Source: Crotophaga sulcirostris | Taxonomy: Eukaryota; Chordata; Aves; Cuculiformes; Crotophagidae | Direction: 5' to 3' | DNA length: 64,000 nucleotides | Assembly (NCBI GenBank): GCA_013397455.1 | Contig: VYZB01000116.1 | Coordinates: 498,753 to 562,752, forward strand | Shown here: positions 48,073 through 61,340 of the stretch, in pieces | Layout: each line of letters opens with the position of its first letter | How positions within the stretch are numbered: position 1 is the stretch's first letter | Notes under the pieces: model-generated | Database searches by the model: none | What the model saw: the letters and a program-made list of their open reading frames with translations, nothing else | What the model was told of the DNA's origin: nothing | Translations under genes and position numbers: made by a program

Positions 48073-51000
48073 TCTTTTTATAAATGAGCTTTAAAGACAC
48101 GCCAGAACACGCATCCCTCAGATGGATTCTATCAAATGTGCACTGTGGTTACTGGTTAACCAGCAGTTCATCATTTTGGGGGGCAGCTTCCATGGCACGA
48201 CTTGCTGTGTAGCTCTTCCTGTAATGCTGCTTTCTTTACACCTCAGGCTGCAGTACCTAATGAAGGCAGAAGCTTCTGTTCTGTCAAATAGTTCATAGAG
48301 TGGATTTTCTATCTATTCTTTTTCTTGTTGTGATAGATAGCACAACTCTCCTTCCTCTCATTTACAAAGATTTTTCTCAAATGAACTATGAATAATTAAA
48401 ATCTAACTCCATTTGTTCTTTTTTTCCTTAATTGAAGAAATTAAAGATGTATGCAGTGTGACTTCAAGGACTGCATATGAAAAGATATACATTATTTTAT
48501 TCAAGTATAGCACTTTAAACGATACAGCGCATATTTTTTTTACTAATTCATGCCTCATTCAAGTTAAATATTTGCGCTATATGTGGCAAATTAAGCTAAT
48601 AAAAGCAATTTTATTATACACTGGTGTTTTTGTCACATCTGCAAACTCCAATTTTTCTGTCCCTGTGCTCATTGAGCAGTAACAGTTTCCTTCATACACT
48701 TTTTTCTCCTTTCCTTTTTTTAACCCCAACATTGAATTATTGCATTTATATTATTAATAACACTGTCCATACCTAAATGACTGAAATATAGATTCATTAT
48801 GGCTTGTGCCCTCTTCCTGCAGGGCACAAGGATATAGCTGATTGTTTAGGGTTAAGAAAAAATCTCTCCTAAGGTCTGGTTGTTACAGTTATTCATTAGG
48901 AGATTAGTTGCACCCTCCCTAGATGTATCTCATTATGATGGCTTTTGGAGTCTGGGTGCTGGAACAGACTAATAATTTAACAGATTCTGTGCTACTGTTA
49001 CTCTGATCCTAACATGTCATTGTTAGAAAACTTATTGAAAATAGTTACTGAAGGGAAAAGAATAGGCAAAATCTAATAGAAAATATTTTCCATATGGATC
49101 ATTTGCTAATTAATTCTATCTATGGGTAAAGAAAAGATGATAGACTAGTAGATCATTGGATCATTGTATGAATTTGTTTGTTATGCACACTTAAAGATAC
49201 GGTTTTGGGTTGTTTTTTTTTTACAAACAGAGGTGTGTGTGCGTCTGATTCTATTTCAGTGGGTTTCCTTCCTACCCCCATTTTTAAGCCATCAGGATAT
49301 TTATTATGTCTTCAGCTAAATACACAAATCAAAACACAGAAGGATGAGGGAAAGTTTTTTAGTGAATAAAGAATTTCATTGTGTCTCATTTCCAAAATCC
49401 CTCCCATTGGAACATTTGCAGTTCCTTCCAGACCTCTGCAATAAACCACTACCACTATTACAACTCCCCACCACTCCCTAAAGCATAAAATCCTTCTCAG
49501 TTTCCCAAAGCCACGTCCAGATCCTCTTTCTCCACTTTGCTTGCTAGATGGCTGAAAGATGACTTGGGATGCAGTTAGCTCAGCACTACTTAGTGCTGAC
49601 CAAACACTGCACAGGGGCTGACCAGGTGGCCATTGCCAAACAGAATAAATAAGGGTTGAGCTGTCCTTGACATGACTTCAGCTGGAGCAATGATATATTC
49701 TTTCATCTACTAAGCCGTTCGTTTTCACAAAAAGGGTGGGAATGTAATATCTTTGAAACCTTTACTCCTCTATCAAATAGAGCTGAGATTGCCCCCCAGG
49801 TTCAGAAGTTATAAGGAAGGAGCTGACAGACAGCATGATGACGTAGGAAGCCTGGCTAAAAATATCAAACCTTAAAAGCAGGAAAACAAAGAGCAAAACA
49901 CATCATAAATTCTACAATGCTCCCATGAAAAACAAAAATACATTATCTTTACCAAGTGCAATGGAATGAGATTTCACCACCACATAACAGCCTGTGAAGG
50001 CCTGACTGCTTGTTGAAGTCAATGGTGCAAAAAGAAAGAGACACACTGCAGAGTTACCAACACACTTAACTCTATTTACTGCCCTCAATTAGATGCTGGA
50101 AACTAACACATCATAAATTAATACCTGAGTGATCCGACAGGGATAATTGTTGTGTGATCCAGTGGTTGTCATTACAAGTTGGAAACAGGAGTTTGCAGCT
50201 CCTCTTTAAGCTTGGTCTTAAACACCTGAAGTCTTTGGTGATGTTCACATGGTATGCAGCCAGACACCTTGCTGGAGTTGCCCAAGCTAGAAAGCTGGTC
50301 TCCTGTTGATGGTGGAGAAAAACTGTCTCTTCTGAAGAGCATCTCAAACCAGCTGTTGTGTTGCTTCATCCTTTGAAGGAGTTTCCAACTCTCTACTACC
50401 AGCAAAAGAGACTTAAAATACTCATCTCCTAATTTGAGCTCCAAAGATTTGTCTAAATTTAAGCAGAAACACCTCTACCCCATAAAATGCTTGCAAAATG
50501 ACTGGGTTTTGTTAACATTTTTCTTTTCCATTTCTTCCTCTCTTTGGCAAAAAAAAAAAAAAACCCTCTTCATTTGTTTATTTACTTCTTTAAATACCAG
50601 TGTCACATATGCCCTTGCAGTAGCCTATGGTGCAGGTGTATTTGTTGGCCACAGCTCCCCTTGCTGGCTCAGCAAAAATGGAGCTCAAGCAATGCTGATT
50701 CATGCCTCATGAAAGGTGAGATCTCACATGCATCACTCAGGTTCAGTTTATACTTGATACAGTTTTGATGAAACAACTAAATGTTGGGCAACTAACAGCC
50801 CAGGCTAGAGCAATTAATTTAAAATAATTATTTCTGCATCCCTCTGCACTAAAATGTTTAGGGGCTAATGTTGTTTCTGAGCAGTAATTTAGATAAAATA
50901 TTTAGACGCAGAGGAAGGTATCTTACCAGTGTAAAACAATTGAAAGGCACATTAACGTAAACACATTTTGAGTCTAAACTACCAAACTGTATTAGTTAAA

Positions 51001-54000
51001 GGGGCAAGAATAAAAAGACTAACTTGTTCTGGCCTGTCTTCCAGGGTGACTATTAACGTATATGGAGTGGGATGTGCTGTCCTATAAAATTTCAGTTCCT
51101 TCAGCAAAGTTTAGACAACCTCCAATGCCAAATGTGTGCATACTTTCATAATGATATCATTCATCTGCTAAAAACCTGGTCAGAAATTCATTCATTTTCA
51201 AGCAAGTTATTCTGACCAGCAAGAGCGCAACATAAGCAGGTAATTCTATTCATGGACTCACAAAGGGCTAAACTTAGCTTTGCCAGGAACTCAGGAGGGA
51301 TAGTAGGATGATTCACTGCCCAGGAGGAGAATGAGAAACACACTGTGTTTCAGAGGCAGCAATCTTTTCCCCATTTCCCTCCAGCACAACCATCTCAGCT
51401 CCATTATTTCAGTTTGTTTCCCCTCAGGCACGTGCAATACCCATGGCTGCTGGAGGTGCAGAACCATGACCTAATCCATCAGCTCCTCATGTCCAACGGG
51501 AAGGTTATTCCTCCTACAAAGTTGCTCTCCACAATGCATGGGTCACCCCACAGCAGAAAAGAGGAGGAAAGCTGCACATGTTGCACTAGATGTCATGAAT
51601 GAATGCACTTTGGGACAGTGGAAATAAAGATGAATGTCCCCTTTTTTCTTCCATACTACTGAACAGTTTAATATAGTACAAACAAAGCTTATAACCCTCA
51701 TTGAGGAAAATCCACAGTCATGCCCGTGCCTTTAGATCAGAAACATTCTTAGAAACCACGCATTCAGGTCTAATGAAAGTTTTTCCAAAGCCCAGCAGGT
51801 ACTACCAGAATGCAAGTAAACTTTGGAATTTCCACCTCCCATTAAATTCCTCACTTGGAAATGAAAAACAATTGAGATTCTCATTTATAGAAAGGTCCCT
51901 TTACATTGCAAAGTGGTATGAATAGGAATAAAATATACTGTGTTGCATATATATATAGTTAATATGTCTTTGCATGTGTGCAGAGTATCTTGTGTGAGAG
52001 TAAGCACTTCAATATTTGTTCAGTATTTCATATCCCAATATAATTTCAATATGTAAAACAAATGTTACTTATACAGTACACTCTTGTAAGTTATATAGAT
52101 GTAGTTTGTTCCACCAGGCAGGATTTATTAGTCACAAATCCTAGCCAGTTTGTTGCTTTTTCTTGTATGTTGTAGTGTTCGTAAGACAATTGAGTCTGGG
52201 GACTGGAAAACATCCTCATATGCAAATCTGCATATAAAGCATACCGTTTAATTTATTGTTTGGATATTAGGTGCTGTGACAAGATAAGTCATATGACGTG
52301 TAATTGGCCCAGTGAGGATTTATTGGTGTGTATAATGTATACACTTTTATTAAAGTACAAGAAGAAAATTACTTTGTCAATCATTTCAAAGAGAAGAAGG
52401 GCCTGGAGAAAGCATTAATTCTTCTGCTGTTACTTTTGGCACTGTAGTCCTCTCTATGCACAACCGTGCTTTTAAAAATATAGCTACTGTACTTTAATCA
52501 TAAATAATACAAGAGTTTTCTGATTTCAAATTTGATGCAAAAGATGGACAAATACATGCATGTGCATGTGCACACGTATCAAGAAGCTAATACCTGAGTT
52601 AATAATTCATAATTAAAAATACAAATAGGTAAAAAAACCAGATGGGAATGACATTGTTGTCTGTTTTGTCAGAGGAGACGTAACCCCGACTGATAGGTAT
52701 AATTAACTCAAAATAACACCAACACTTCTAGCACGTGTGTATTATCAATATACAAACTGTTCTGTATCTATATTGATGTTCTTCCATTTTGTTGGAAATC
52801 AGACTTACACAATGGTCATAGAAAATAAAAGTATTTCCTTGGCTTTGCTTATATTTTTGCCTTATCCACAACAACATTAGCTTGCTCACAAACACCTAAA
52901 GAAAGCATAAGAAAGGTAAGGTGTTTTCTCTTAAAGGGTAGACCAAATCCTTTCAGTTCCACTCACCTCTGCAAACAAGATCAAGACTCTCTGCTTCTGC
53001 CTCCTTGTTTCACCTTCCGGGTCAGCTATCACTTGATTGCACACAGTTCTTAGGGACAACATCAATTTTTTTCATAAACTATCCGCAAGATAGGCCTACA
53101 CAGCAAAGTGGGAAAGGCATACCAGGAAGAGATTATCCCAGGACTTGACTGAAATATCTGCAAGGAGTTTTGTAAAGGAAAAGAAACAACTAACTGACCC
53201 TTAAGAAAGGTAAAGTCCACCTCTGGGTTCACAAGCCTTGCATGTGCAAACACCTTGTAGTAGTTACAAACGCCTACAAAGCACTGATTCACAGAACCCC
53301 ATCCATCCTGGGCCATAACCTCTTTAGCACTCAAAGCTAGTTTTCCATGAACTAGATGAACTAGATTTGGACTGCTCAGAGAATTTTAAATACAACATCC
53401 CTCCTCAGAGTTGGCATTTCAAAAATATAATGAGCCAAGAGACTCCTAGGGCAGCGACCCTTCCCAACCGCGTCATTTCCCAACCATGTTACTCACATGT
53501 GCATACACGATCAGTCATAGATCTATGTCAAGCCTGGGGAAGGGCTTTGCAGAAGATGCCAAGCCAGTTAGTACCCAAGTACCAAACCACTCTTTTTCAC
53601 TGGCCACCCATTCTGTAGCCTGAACTAATCCCTCCCAGGAGGCCGTGAGCCCACTCCAGCAATCCCAACCAAGAACACGCAGCCCAGGGGTCTGGCTGCC
53701 TGGGTCCAGTTCTGCTCTTGGAGCAAAGGGCCAGTGGCCAACACTCCCTAATGGGATGTTTCCGGATGTTTGCAGCTTGCAAAAATGTGAGCGTTGGCCT
53801 AACTCTGCTGTCCTAGAGCAGCTCTGACTTAACTGCAGAGGAAAGAGAGTCAGACCCACATCAGTCTGACATGGCACAGTCTCTTCCGTTCTCTCATGCC
53901 ACATCACCTCCTTTTGCAGCCAAATATTATTTTGATGTGGGTCTTTTTTTTTTTCATATGTAACTTCTCAAGCATTTATTAACTTCTGCCTTTAACAGAA

Positions 54001-54197
54001 TTGTAAAATAACATAACATCACATTACTACCTGTCCTCTCCCCCAGCCAGCCAGAAACCTCTAGATCTGCTCTATAGACCCTCCCAGCAGAGGCAAGGGA
54101 GTAGCTGACAGTGGCCACTGTTTCTCACTCCCTGGGTGCAGATGGAGGAATATATGGGTATTTTTCCAACGTGATTTATGATTAAAGCCAAAGAGAA
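48073..54197. other. Non-coding DNA, no recognised gene
   Basis: About 6.1 kb with no recognised gene or mobile element. It includes one hairpin near 48.8 kb, a run of about 15 A at 50549-50563 and a locally GC-rich stretch at 53550-53850. That stretch carries overlapping open frames on both strands, the longest 130 codons at minus 53515-53907, none with a domain I know. Confidence 0.55.
48803..48830. repeat. 10-bp perfect hairpin
   Basis: CTTGTGCCCT at 48803-48812 pairs with AGGGCACAAG at 48821-48830 across an 8-base loop (CTTCCTGC). The stem is perfect and GC-balanced, unusual for AT-rich surroundings. No uridine tract follows and this is not a bacterial terminator; no role is assigned. 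Confidence 0.8.
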
Positions 54198-54232
54198 TGG
54201 GATGGTTCATTTCAAAACAGCGAACCATCCCA
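54198..54232. repeat. 11-bp perfect hairpin
   Basis: TGGGATGGTTC at 54198-54208 pairs with GAACCATCCCA at 54222-54232 across a 13-base loop. The perfect stem stands out against the background. It could be a small inverted duplication or a remnant of a palindromic transposon. Confidence 0.85.
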
Positions 54233-57200
54233 TCACCCAAGGCAGGGAGTCTACACCTAAACTGCCTCTTGCAAGTGTCCCCTACACACGCTCATGCCAG
54301 GACCATGCCTGAATGTAATCTGGGAGTGTGATGATTTGTACAGGTCAAAACTTTATCAACATACATATAACATATAACAAAATAAACTATAGTTTTCCAG
54401 TGCTGGGACATGTGCCCTGACACTGTCTTTACTGATACAGGTGTAGCTACAGTCTGCTCTTGTACAAATACCAATCGCAGTGCTCTTCTACTGATTCCAC
54501 CTGTCCACACATCTTCCTCCCAGTTCTTTAACAAGATTTTTTTACTTTTCTCCTCCATCTCCAAACCACAGACCCGCCCCTGACCTCCTGATCCCAACCA
54601 CTACTACCACATCCATTTTTCTCCTCCTGCTGTGCTTTACGTTCCAGCCATTCATTCCACCTTTCAGACCTAGAATAACTCTCCAGTGACAAAAATTCAT
54701 GTAAAGGTGTTTCCAAGACTAACTGGCTAAATGGAAGTAGCTGTGTGCAAGGACAGCACTGCCCTGAGGCACAGACAACCTATCTGCCAAATTTCAAGTC
54801 CTTTCCTAAATAACAGCTAAAAGCAGAACACACAGAAAACTTGTTAATAAAACAACTGTAAGATTTTTGTTTTAATATTGGCAGAAAAACATATTTTCCC
54901 TGACCCAGTTTTGAAAAGTGCTAATTCATTTCTCCTGAAAGCTTCCTAAAATATTCAGCTAAACACAGACGCTTTTCATGTTTTGGAAAACTTTTAATCC
55001 AAATTATTACACTATGGCAAAGTTGTAAACCACTGAACACAGAATTCAATGATGATAAGGGCTGAGCAACCTTAATCACAGGCTTTACAACTGTAGTTAA
55101 TCCCTGGAGGGGGTTATTACACCAATAATAATTTTTAAAGATTATAGAATTACTTAATTTTTGATTTATTGACTTGGGGAGATTTGTGGTCTGAACATTT
55201 TTTGATGTCTAATTATGATAGGGGAATACAGCACTAGTAAAAGTTATTGCAGCACACACATCAGTCAGACTGCTAGATTCTGCTATGAATAAAAGTTTCT
55301 TGATAGGGTAGACAGTGGAAGAGTTGGAGAGACCTTAGAGTTTCTCCTAAGTCTGAATTTTCTTCCACAGGATAATACAGTCACTAGTAGGCTGGTAGCA
55401 AATTCACATTTCTGTATTAGAATATGTTATTTTGTTTTCTTTAGACAAAAGATGGAAAATTGGGAAAAAATACATGCACAGTAATTTTATTGCTTTTTAA
55501 GTTCCATAAGGCTATGAACATCGTCCCTTAATTGCCCGAAAGATGGTCTTCCCTGTACCATTTCAAAATAACATGCATTTCAGATAAGAAAGAAAAAAAG
55601 TTTCCAATTTTCCTTCTGAACATCAGCCACCATTTTTAGCATCATCGTATCAGGCAACTGAGTTCTGGTTTTTAAAGATTTAAAAGAGGAACAAGGAACA
55701 GTTGCTTTTAACTTTGTTTAAAAGCTGACCAATGCTATACTTGCTTATTTAACCTTCATTAAATTCAGGTTCCCATCTGCCTTTTTTTCATACCATTTAC
55801 AAATTCTAAATAAATGCATTAGTCTTCTCTGCTAGCTATAACAAACCATACTTGTCAGTCATTGCTCTCTTGACAAAAAAAAATTAAAAAATAAAAAAAT
55901 CTGATAGCTCTATATAAAAAGAAAAAAAAAATACCAAAACCAAGAATAGCATCCCAAACTCCCAAATTCCTGGCCTTTCCAAATAGACTGATATATTTGT
56001 AACAACATCTTTACCGAGTTCATGTATCTTATTTATTGCTCTTCATAAACAGACTATTGGATCCTTCGTACTTTCAAAGTGAAAAATGAAAGAATTTCCT
56101 CCCATTCTTGCTTCTCTTATCTCATAATTGTTTTGTTCAGAGCAGCAGGACAGACCAATATAAATGTCTCTGCTGTTTTATTTGCCCTTTTCCAGCTCAT
56201 TCATACATTTCTCGAGGGCATTTTTTCCTCCTTTTCCTTTTGATTTTGTATATGTTTACTGCTCTGTACACACAAGCAAGCTAAATTGTTTGAGATTTTA
56301 TTCCAGAGTCTTATGTAACGCAGATAACAGAACAAAATATTTAACAGTGAGATTTCACAATGTCTTGTCATGACGGCACACGGTAAAAAAATTTAGGGAT
56401 ATGTTCAGCCCCAAGGAATACCTGTACAACTGAACTTATGGTCCTGAACCTGTTAATCTTCTGAGCATGCAACATCAGCCATCCTTTCTTCCAGACATCT
56501 CAGGCTATGTTGTTACAGCCCTTGTTCTGAGCTCATAAGGAAAAGGATGCAGAAGAAGGAGTGATAACAACAGCTGAAAACTCTGTCCTTTGTAACAGGG
56601 TTCAGAGCTAACGTAAGTCTTAAATTATGGCAAATACAACCGGAGAAAGTAAAGAGCTGGTTTCAGGAAAGATGTTATTTCTCATAACTTTAGGAATATA
56701 AATTGTGGTGTGGAGCTTCAGAGAAATCCCAGGACAGGATAAAAGTAAAGACGCATTTGCTGTGGCTGAGCCTTCTTGCCATATAACTCTGGTAATCAAG
56801 GTAGATAACATGCTCTTCCTGCCTTCTTCCACCTTCCTACCTATAGTTTAGGGAAAGCACTTTGGGCGCCTCTAGTAGACACATGTTAGAGAGAACTAAG
56901 GGTCAATTTAACCTGTGCCTATATATAGTTTAATAATATGAAATTAAAATTCTATAACTGGCACTGTTATAACATTCTCCCATAACCTTTTGCTAACTGA
57001 AATCTGGCACAGCACAAAATCCACGCCTGTGTTTTCACGTGACAGCCTGTAAGGCGTAAGACTGGTATGGGAATAAAGGTGATACGCTATTAATTATACA
57101 ACACAGCCTGCTCTGAGAATCTAGACAAGGAAGTGTGGAAACGATCTCTTCAGGGAAATTGTCATTTGGTGTTTTTTTCTACCCTTTTCTTTCCTCTGTA

Positions 57201-58579
57201 GGTTCTTATACCACGCTTACATCTGTAGCATCCAGTGGAGCATTAAGCAATGTGAATAACATCTGTCAAATGTGTGGTGTCTGCTTTTATGAATGCTTAC
57301 TTGGAGTGTTCCCGAGGCTTGGCAGCTGGTTACCTTTTGTGATCTGGAAATCAATCAAGGCGGACTTCTGCCAAATCAGAGATTTTTCCACTCTTCTCCT
57401 GATTGCAGTAGAAATTCCCTTGCTGAAGTAAAGGACAGTAAGCTGTGGGACTGCCAAATGGAAGTACCCACAGACATGTGTTGACCGGGATGGCTGGGCA
57501 AAGTCACTTTCCCTGGTGGAGAGTTGCATCCTGTGCTGCCTCATGAGATGAAGTCAAACCTCAAGTTCAGTTTTAATTGGCCATCTCATGAGGGTCTAGG
57601 GACATTGTACCCAGAATCAGGGAAATCTTTCATTCTGGAAGTCATCCAAAACCAACAACCCTGCTAGCGCATGATGTGGATGAAAATTCCTCTGTGATGA
57701 TCAATCTGCTGGATAAGGCAGATTGGTAACTGCTTTAATAAGACAGAATAAGAAAATAAATATAGATAGCAAGTAAACCTTATGTCACTTCAGACAGTGT
57801 CACCCCGAATTTGTGCAGCATTGCACGGACCCTAGATGGATATTCCTATGGTGCACTGCCCAGAGCAGATTCTGTTCATGGAGAGAAATATCTCCTTTTT
57901 GGTCATTTGAGTCAATATATAATTTTCTTACAAGGAAACAACTCTATTCACAAGGGACTTTTACACGACAAGTTCTTGCTGAACTTTTATATAAAGGCAA
58001 GGCCACACAAGCAGTGTAATTGCTAGTAACAGGTGGGAGCTGCTTGCAAGATTGCTCTTACAATGAGCTGGCTGAGGTTTTGTGGGGTTTGTGTAGCACA
58101 ACACAGCCTGAAGGCCACTCTGGACATGCAGCACAGTGCAGCACAGCACAGGCTGCTCAATTTAACTGTTATGTGGATCACCAACTCCACAACATGCAAC
58201 GGTCTCCTGGTTAAGATAAACACATTCTATGCCTTGATCCACATAGGGTTTTCCTTTCCCAAATACATTATACTTTACAGATTATATTAATAACATACAG
58301 GCTTCTCAAGTCCTAAATACAATGGCCGATAGAGCAGACAGGGCCTGTTCAAGATCACTAACTCCTCAAACACAACACCTTTTGCATAGCTTACAGGATA
58401 GGTAGTACAGGGAGGGTTCTCCAAGGAAGCAGGAAAACTGGGTAGGTGTATAGCTGCTGTTCCAGGACATGGGACTAATTCTTCTGTGTCCCTTCCTCCT
58501 TCGTACTCTTCATTTTTGGGTTCATCATGAGTCACAGAACAGATCCTCGTTGACCCAGACACACCTCTTACCATTGACA
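54233..58579. other. Non-coding DNA, no recognised gene
   Basis: About 4.3 kb of AT-rich sequence with adenine-rich tracts around 55870-55935. No gene, RNA or element recognised. Overlapping short frames at 57.8-58.3 kb on both strands show no domain. Confidence 0.55.
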
Positions 58580-58985
58580 GCATCAAGATACACAACTGTG
58601 TTTGAGTCATTCAATTGCCCTGTCATCTGGTGAAAAGGTATGGGCAGCCCTTTTATTGCAACACAACCTTGGTCAGCATCACAGAGATGAGGATTTAGGC
58701 ATCCCAGAGCCCAGGTTCAGAGACACTTACACCCTACTGACTCATACATTGAATAATACAATGGAGAGGGGGGAATCTGTGTGGGATCACATCAGTGAGA
58801 GGTCTCCTGACAGCAGCACAGTTTCTATCATTGCCTGCTGCAGCTGTGCCTCAAAGCAGGTCTCACACCGTTTAAGCTCATTACCCTGGGGCTCACAGCC
58901 TCCCTGAGATGAGCAAATATAGCTTGTGGCCAACAATGTCAAACATGACAGAGAGATCCACAAGTATGAGAATGGATGTTAGCTG
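58580..58985 (-). pseudogene. L2-type LINE reverse-transcriptase remnant (A-B-C blocks)
   Basis: On the minus strand three reverse-transcriptase blocks are readable in the right order. Block A at 58980-58924 reads 'TSILILVDLSVMFDIVGHK' (consensus SVLVLLDLSAAFDTVDHxIL), with both aspartates kept. Block B at about 58780-58750 reads 'DSPLSIVLFNV' (consensus GSPLSPLLFNIY). Block C at 58612-58586, after indels, matches the codons of 'DDTQLYL'. The A-B spacing (~190 bp) equals that of L2-clade elements. Stops and frameshifts lie between them. It is inactive and deeply diverged. Confidence 0.72.
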
Positions 58986-59339
58986 CCTGTGAAGCCTGAG
59001 AAATTTATTTCAAAAGAACAACTAAACATTATATCAGATAAACTTTGTTCTACCATTTATAAAACACTTGAATTATAGCTACTGAAGTACACTTATTTAA
59101 TACAATACTGAAATAAAAAAAAACTAATAAAAAATTAGCTCAATTAGCTGAAACATTTTTCTTTCTACCACTAACTTAAGACACATGTAAAATTTTATTA
59201 TGTTTAATGGCTGTCTGGGCTCCTGCTGTAATGACTTCAAGGAGCTCACTGAGCTATGATGTTTTTTGCCATGTGAAGTTTAAATGGAGGGCAAGACATT
59301 CAGAGGGAAATTTCAGAGAGAAACACGACAGGTTGCTGG

Positions 59340-59500
59340 ACTTGATGGAGGCAGGGAGGTCAGGAGAGAACAGGTAGATTTGTAAGTCATCGATGCAAAG
59401 CAGATAGCTGAAGCCATGTGAGGCAGCGAGCTCACTGAGAGGAAGGTTTTAAATGAGAAAAGTGAGCCAAGGACAGTACCAATAATCTGCAAGTAATTGC
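59340..59500 (-). pseudogene. Second L2-type reverse-transcriptase remnant (B-C blocks)
   Basis: The minus strand at 59482-59452 reads 'IGTVLGSLFSF' (consensus GSVLGPLLFSLY). About 60 bp on, in a shifted frame, 59408-59373 reads 'SYLLCIDDLQIY' (consensus HLYADDTQLY), the catalytic double aspartate intact. It lies upstream, in minus sense, of the A block at 58.9 kb, so the two cannot be one colinear element. They are either two L2 copies head to tail or a rearranged one. Confidence 0.65.
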
Positions 59501-59972
59501 CTGGTTTTACACGTGATGTCAGAGATGCTGTAGGAAGCCCCTCCAGGGATTCACCTTAAATACTGTAGAGGCATTGAGTGTGGAAAGAGGCAGAGGATGT
59601 GTCTACAGCAGTACTTTAGCCCATTCAGGACTGTGCTAGAAGTGAGCCTTCTGATCTCCATCTGGAGGCTCATACCACAAGTCATCTCAGAGTAGGTAAA
59701 CTGGACTCTTTTGGGGGTTAAATTAAACCAAAGGATGTGCTTCGGGTGTGCTCCAGGTGCACTCCAGCTAACAAAAGGAGTTAATCTCCCTCAATGAGTG
59801 CAGACCCAGTCCAAAGTAAAGCCTCCAAAACAATTTTTGTGTGGATATCAGGTCTTCAGCATGACTCCTCTCAGCATTACAGCTCCCCTTCTACAGCACC
59901 CCACTTCTTGCAAATGTGAGGACCATCACGGTGACATTTTTTCCAACTTTGCCGCAGACTTCCTGGACTCAC

Positions 59973-60108
59973 ATCAATCACTTCACTTCTCTGTGTCTGT
60001 GTCCTTCATATATGAAATACCCATAATATCACATCCTGCACTCACTGGGACATGGAAAGGGTATAATTGTCAGTATACATCAGGCACTCAGCCACCATGG
60101 TGACAAGC
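59973..60108 (+). mobile_element. MIR/CORE-SINE-like element
   Basis: The order 'CAATCACTTCACTTCTCTGT', 'GTCTGTGTCCTTCATATATG', 'AAATACCCATAATATCAC' and, at the end, 'AGGCACTCAGCCACCATGGT' matches a sense MIR-type element of sauropsids (agtcacttcacctctctgtgcctcagtttcc, aaaatggggataatatc, gaggcactcagatactatggtgat). Both middle and 3' parts are recognisable. Confidence 0.68.
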
Positions 60109-61310
60109 ATCTCTCCACACGGCAGGGAAAACAATCTGTTCAAAACAATATTTGACGAGTGTTCAGTAAATGAGATGGGGACCTTACTCTGAGCACTGAG
60201 GATAAACATATGGACCAGACTCCTTAAATCAGTGAGTTGTGCCCTTTCTTGCACACTCCAAAAAATAGGTTCTGCTGAAAGAGAACATGAGATAATCAAA
60301 GACAACCAGTTGAAGAAACAGTCCTGCCGGCTCTGGGTGGTGGGTACCTCACCTTGTTGCCTTATGTTGAGATATCCTGGGATGTTCCTCCGCTATGAAA
60401 CTGCATAATGTTCTGCCATTGTTTCGCTCAGGCAGTAACAAAAACAATTCACTGTACAACAGCAAGGGAAGGCTCTCTACACGTTTATCAAATATCTCCC
60501 AGCTGATGTCTTTGCTTGAATACTGGTCATCATTATTTGTTCCTGAGGATGATTCATTCCTGGTTCTAACCCAGCTGCGTTCTGCCGTGGAATCCATTGA
60601 ATTCAAACAAGGTCCTATACCTCATAACCTTGAAAGCTTTTGCTAATTAATTCTGCACTCAGCATACCCACTACATCTATGTTCTGCAGCAACTGTTACT
60701 GACTTAAATGTAAATCAGCCTTTTCAGAAAAGGAGTGCTGTTCCTTCTTATTTCAACAGCAGTTCTTCCTCAAAATGCCAATCTGTATAAACCCTCCAAG
60801 AGGATCTGTTCCTCTTGCTGTGAATAACTTCAAGGCTGCAAATGGTGGCAAAGCATCAGGCAGCAAATTGCTCTAGCCCTATATTGAGAGGCCATGTCCC
60901 ACCTACAGAGCTTTCTATTTAAATCAGTGAAATTCCTGAATTAGCTCTAAAAGGACAGTTAGATTTTTGGAGCACTTGCTTTGACACACTTTACTAGCTT
61001 TTCTGGGAAAACAGTCATGGTATCCAAAGATTTTCTTAGCTATTGAATTTATGTTTGTTTGCTTGTTTCTGCTATTTGCACACAAATCTCTTTCCACTAC
61101 ACTTGAGTCACTGAAAAGGGAAGATCCACACTCCCAACACTAGACTGTAATAGCATAAAACATTTTTCTGCTTTGCTGGCACATCACATTATAGCAGCTG
61201 TCCGTAATCTTAGTAGAACAGACAATGTGAAAAACCTTTCTGCTTATATCAGACCTTGTTATTAAATTTATATCCATTTCTCATAATAACCTACATTTCC
61301 CTTTATCGGA
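60109..61310. other. Non-coding DNA, no recognised gene
   Basis: About 1.2 kb between the MIR-like element and the plus-strand L2-type fossil. Overlapping frames at 60.35-60.65 kb on both strands show no domain I recognise. Nothing else stands out. Confidence 0.5.
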
Positions 61311-61340
61311 ACTCTGAAAAATAACTCTGAAAAATAACTC
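61311..61340. repeat. 13-bp tandem duplication
   Basis: ACTCTGAAAAATA is present twice in perfect tandem, followed by the first four bases of a third unit. It directly precedes the L2-type reverse-transcriptase remnant and may have disrupted it. Confidence 0.9.

Noticed and set aside
58120..58155. GCAGCACAGTGCAGCACAGCACAGG mini-repeat
   Set aside because: Too short and irregular to be a meaningful tandem repeat.
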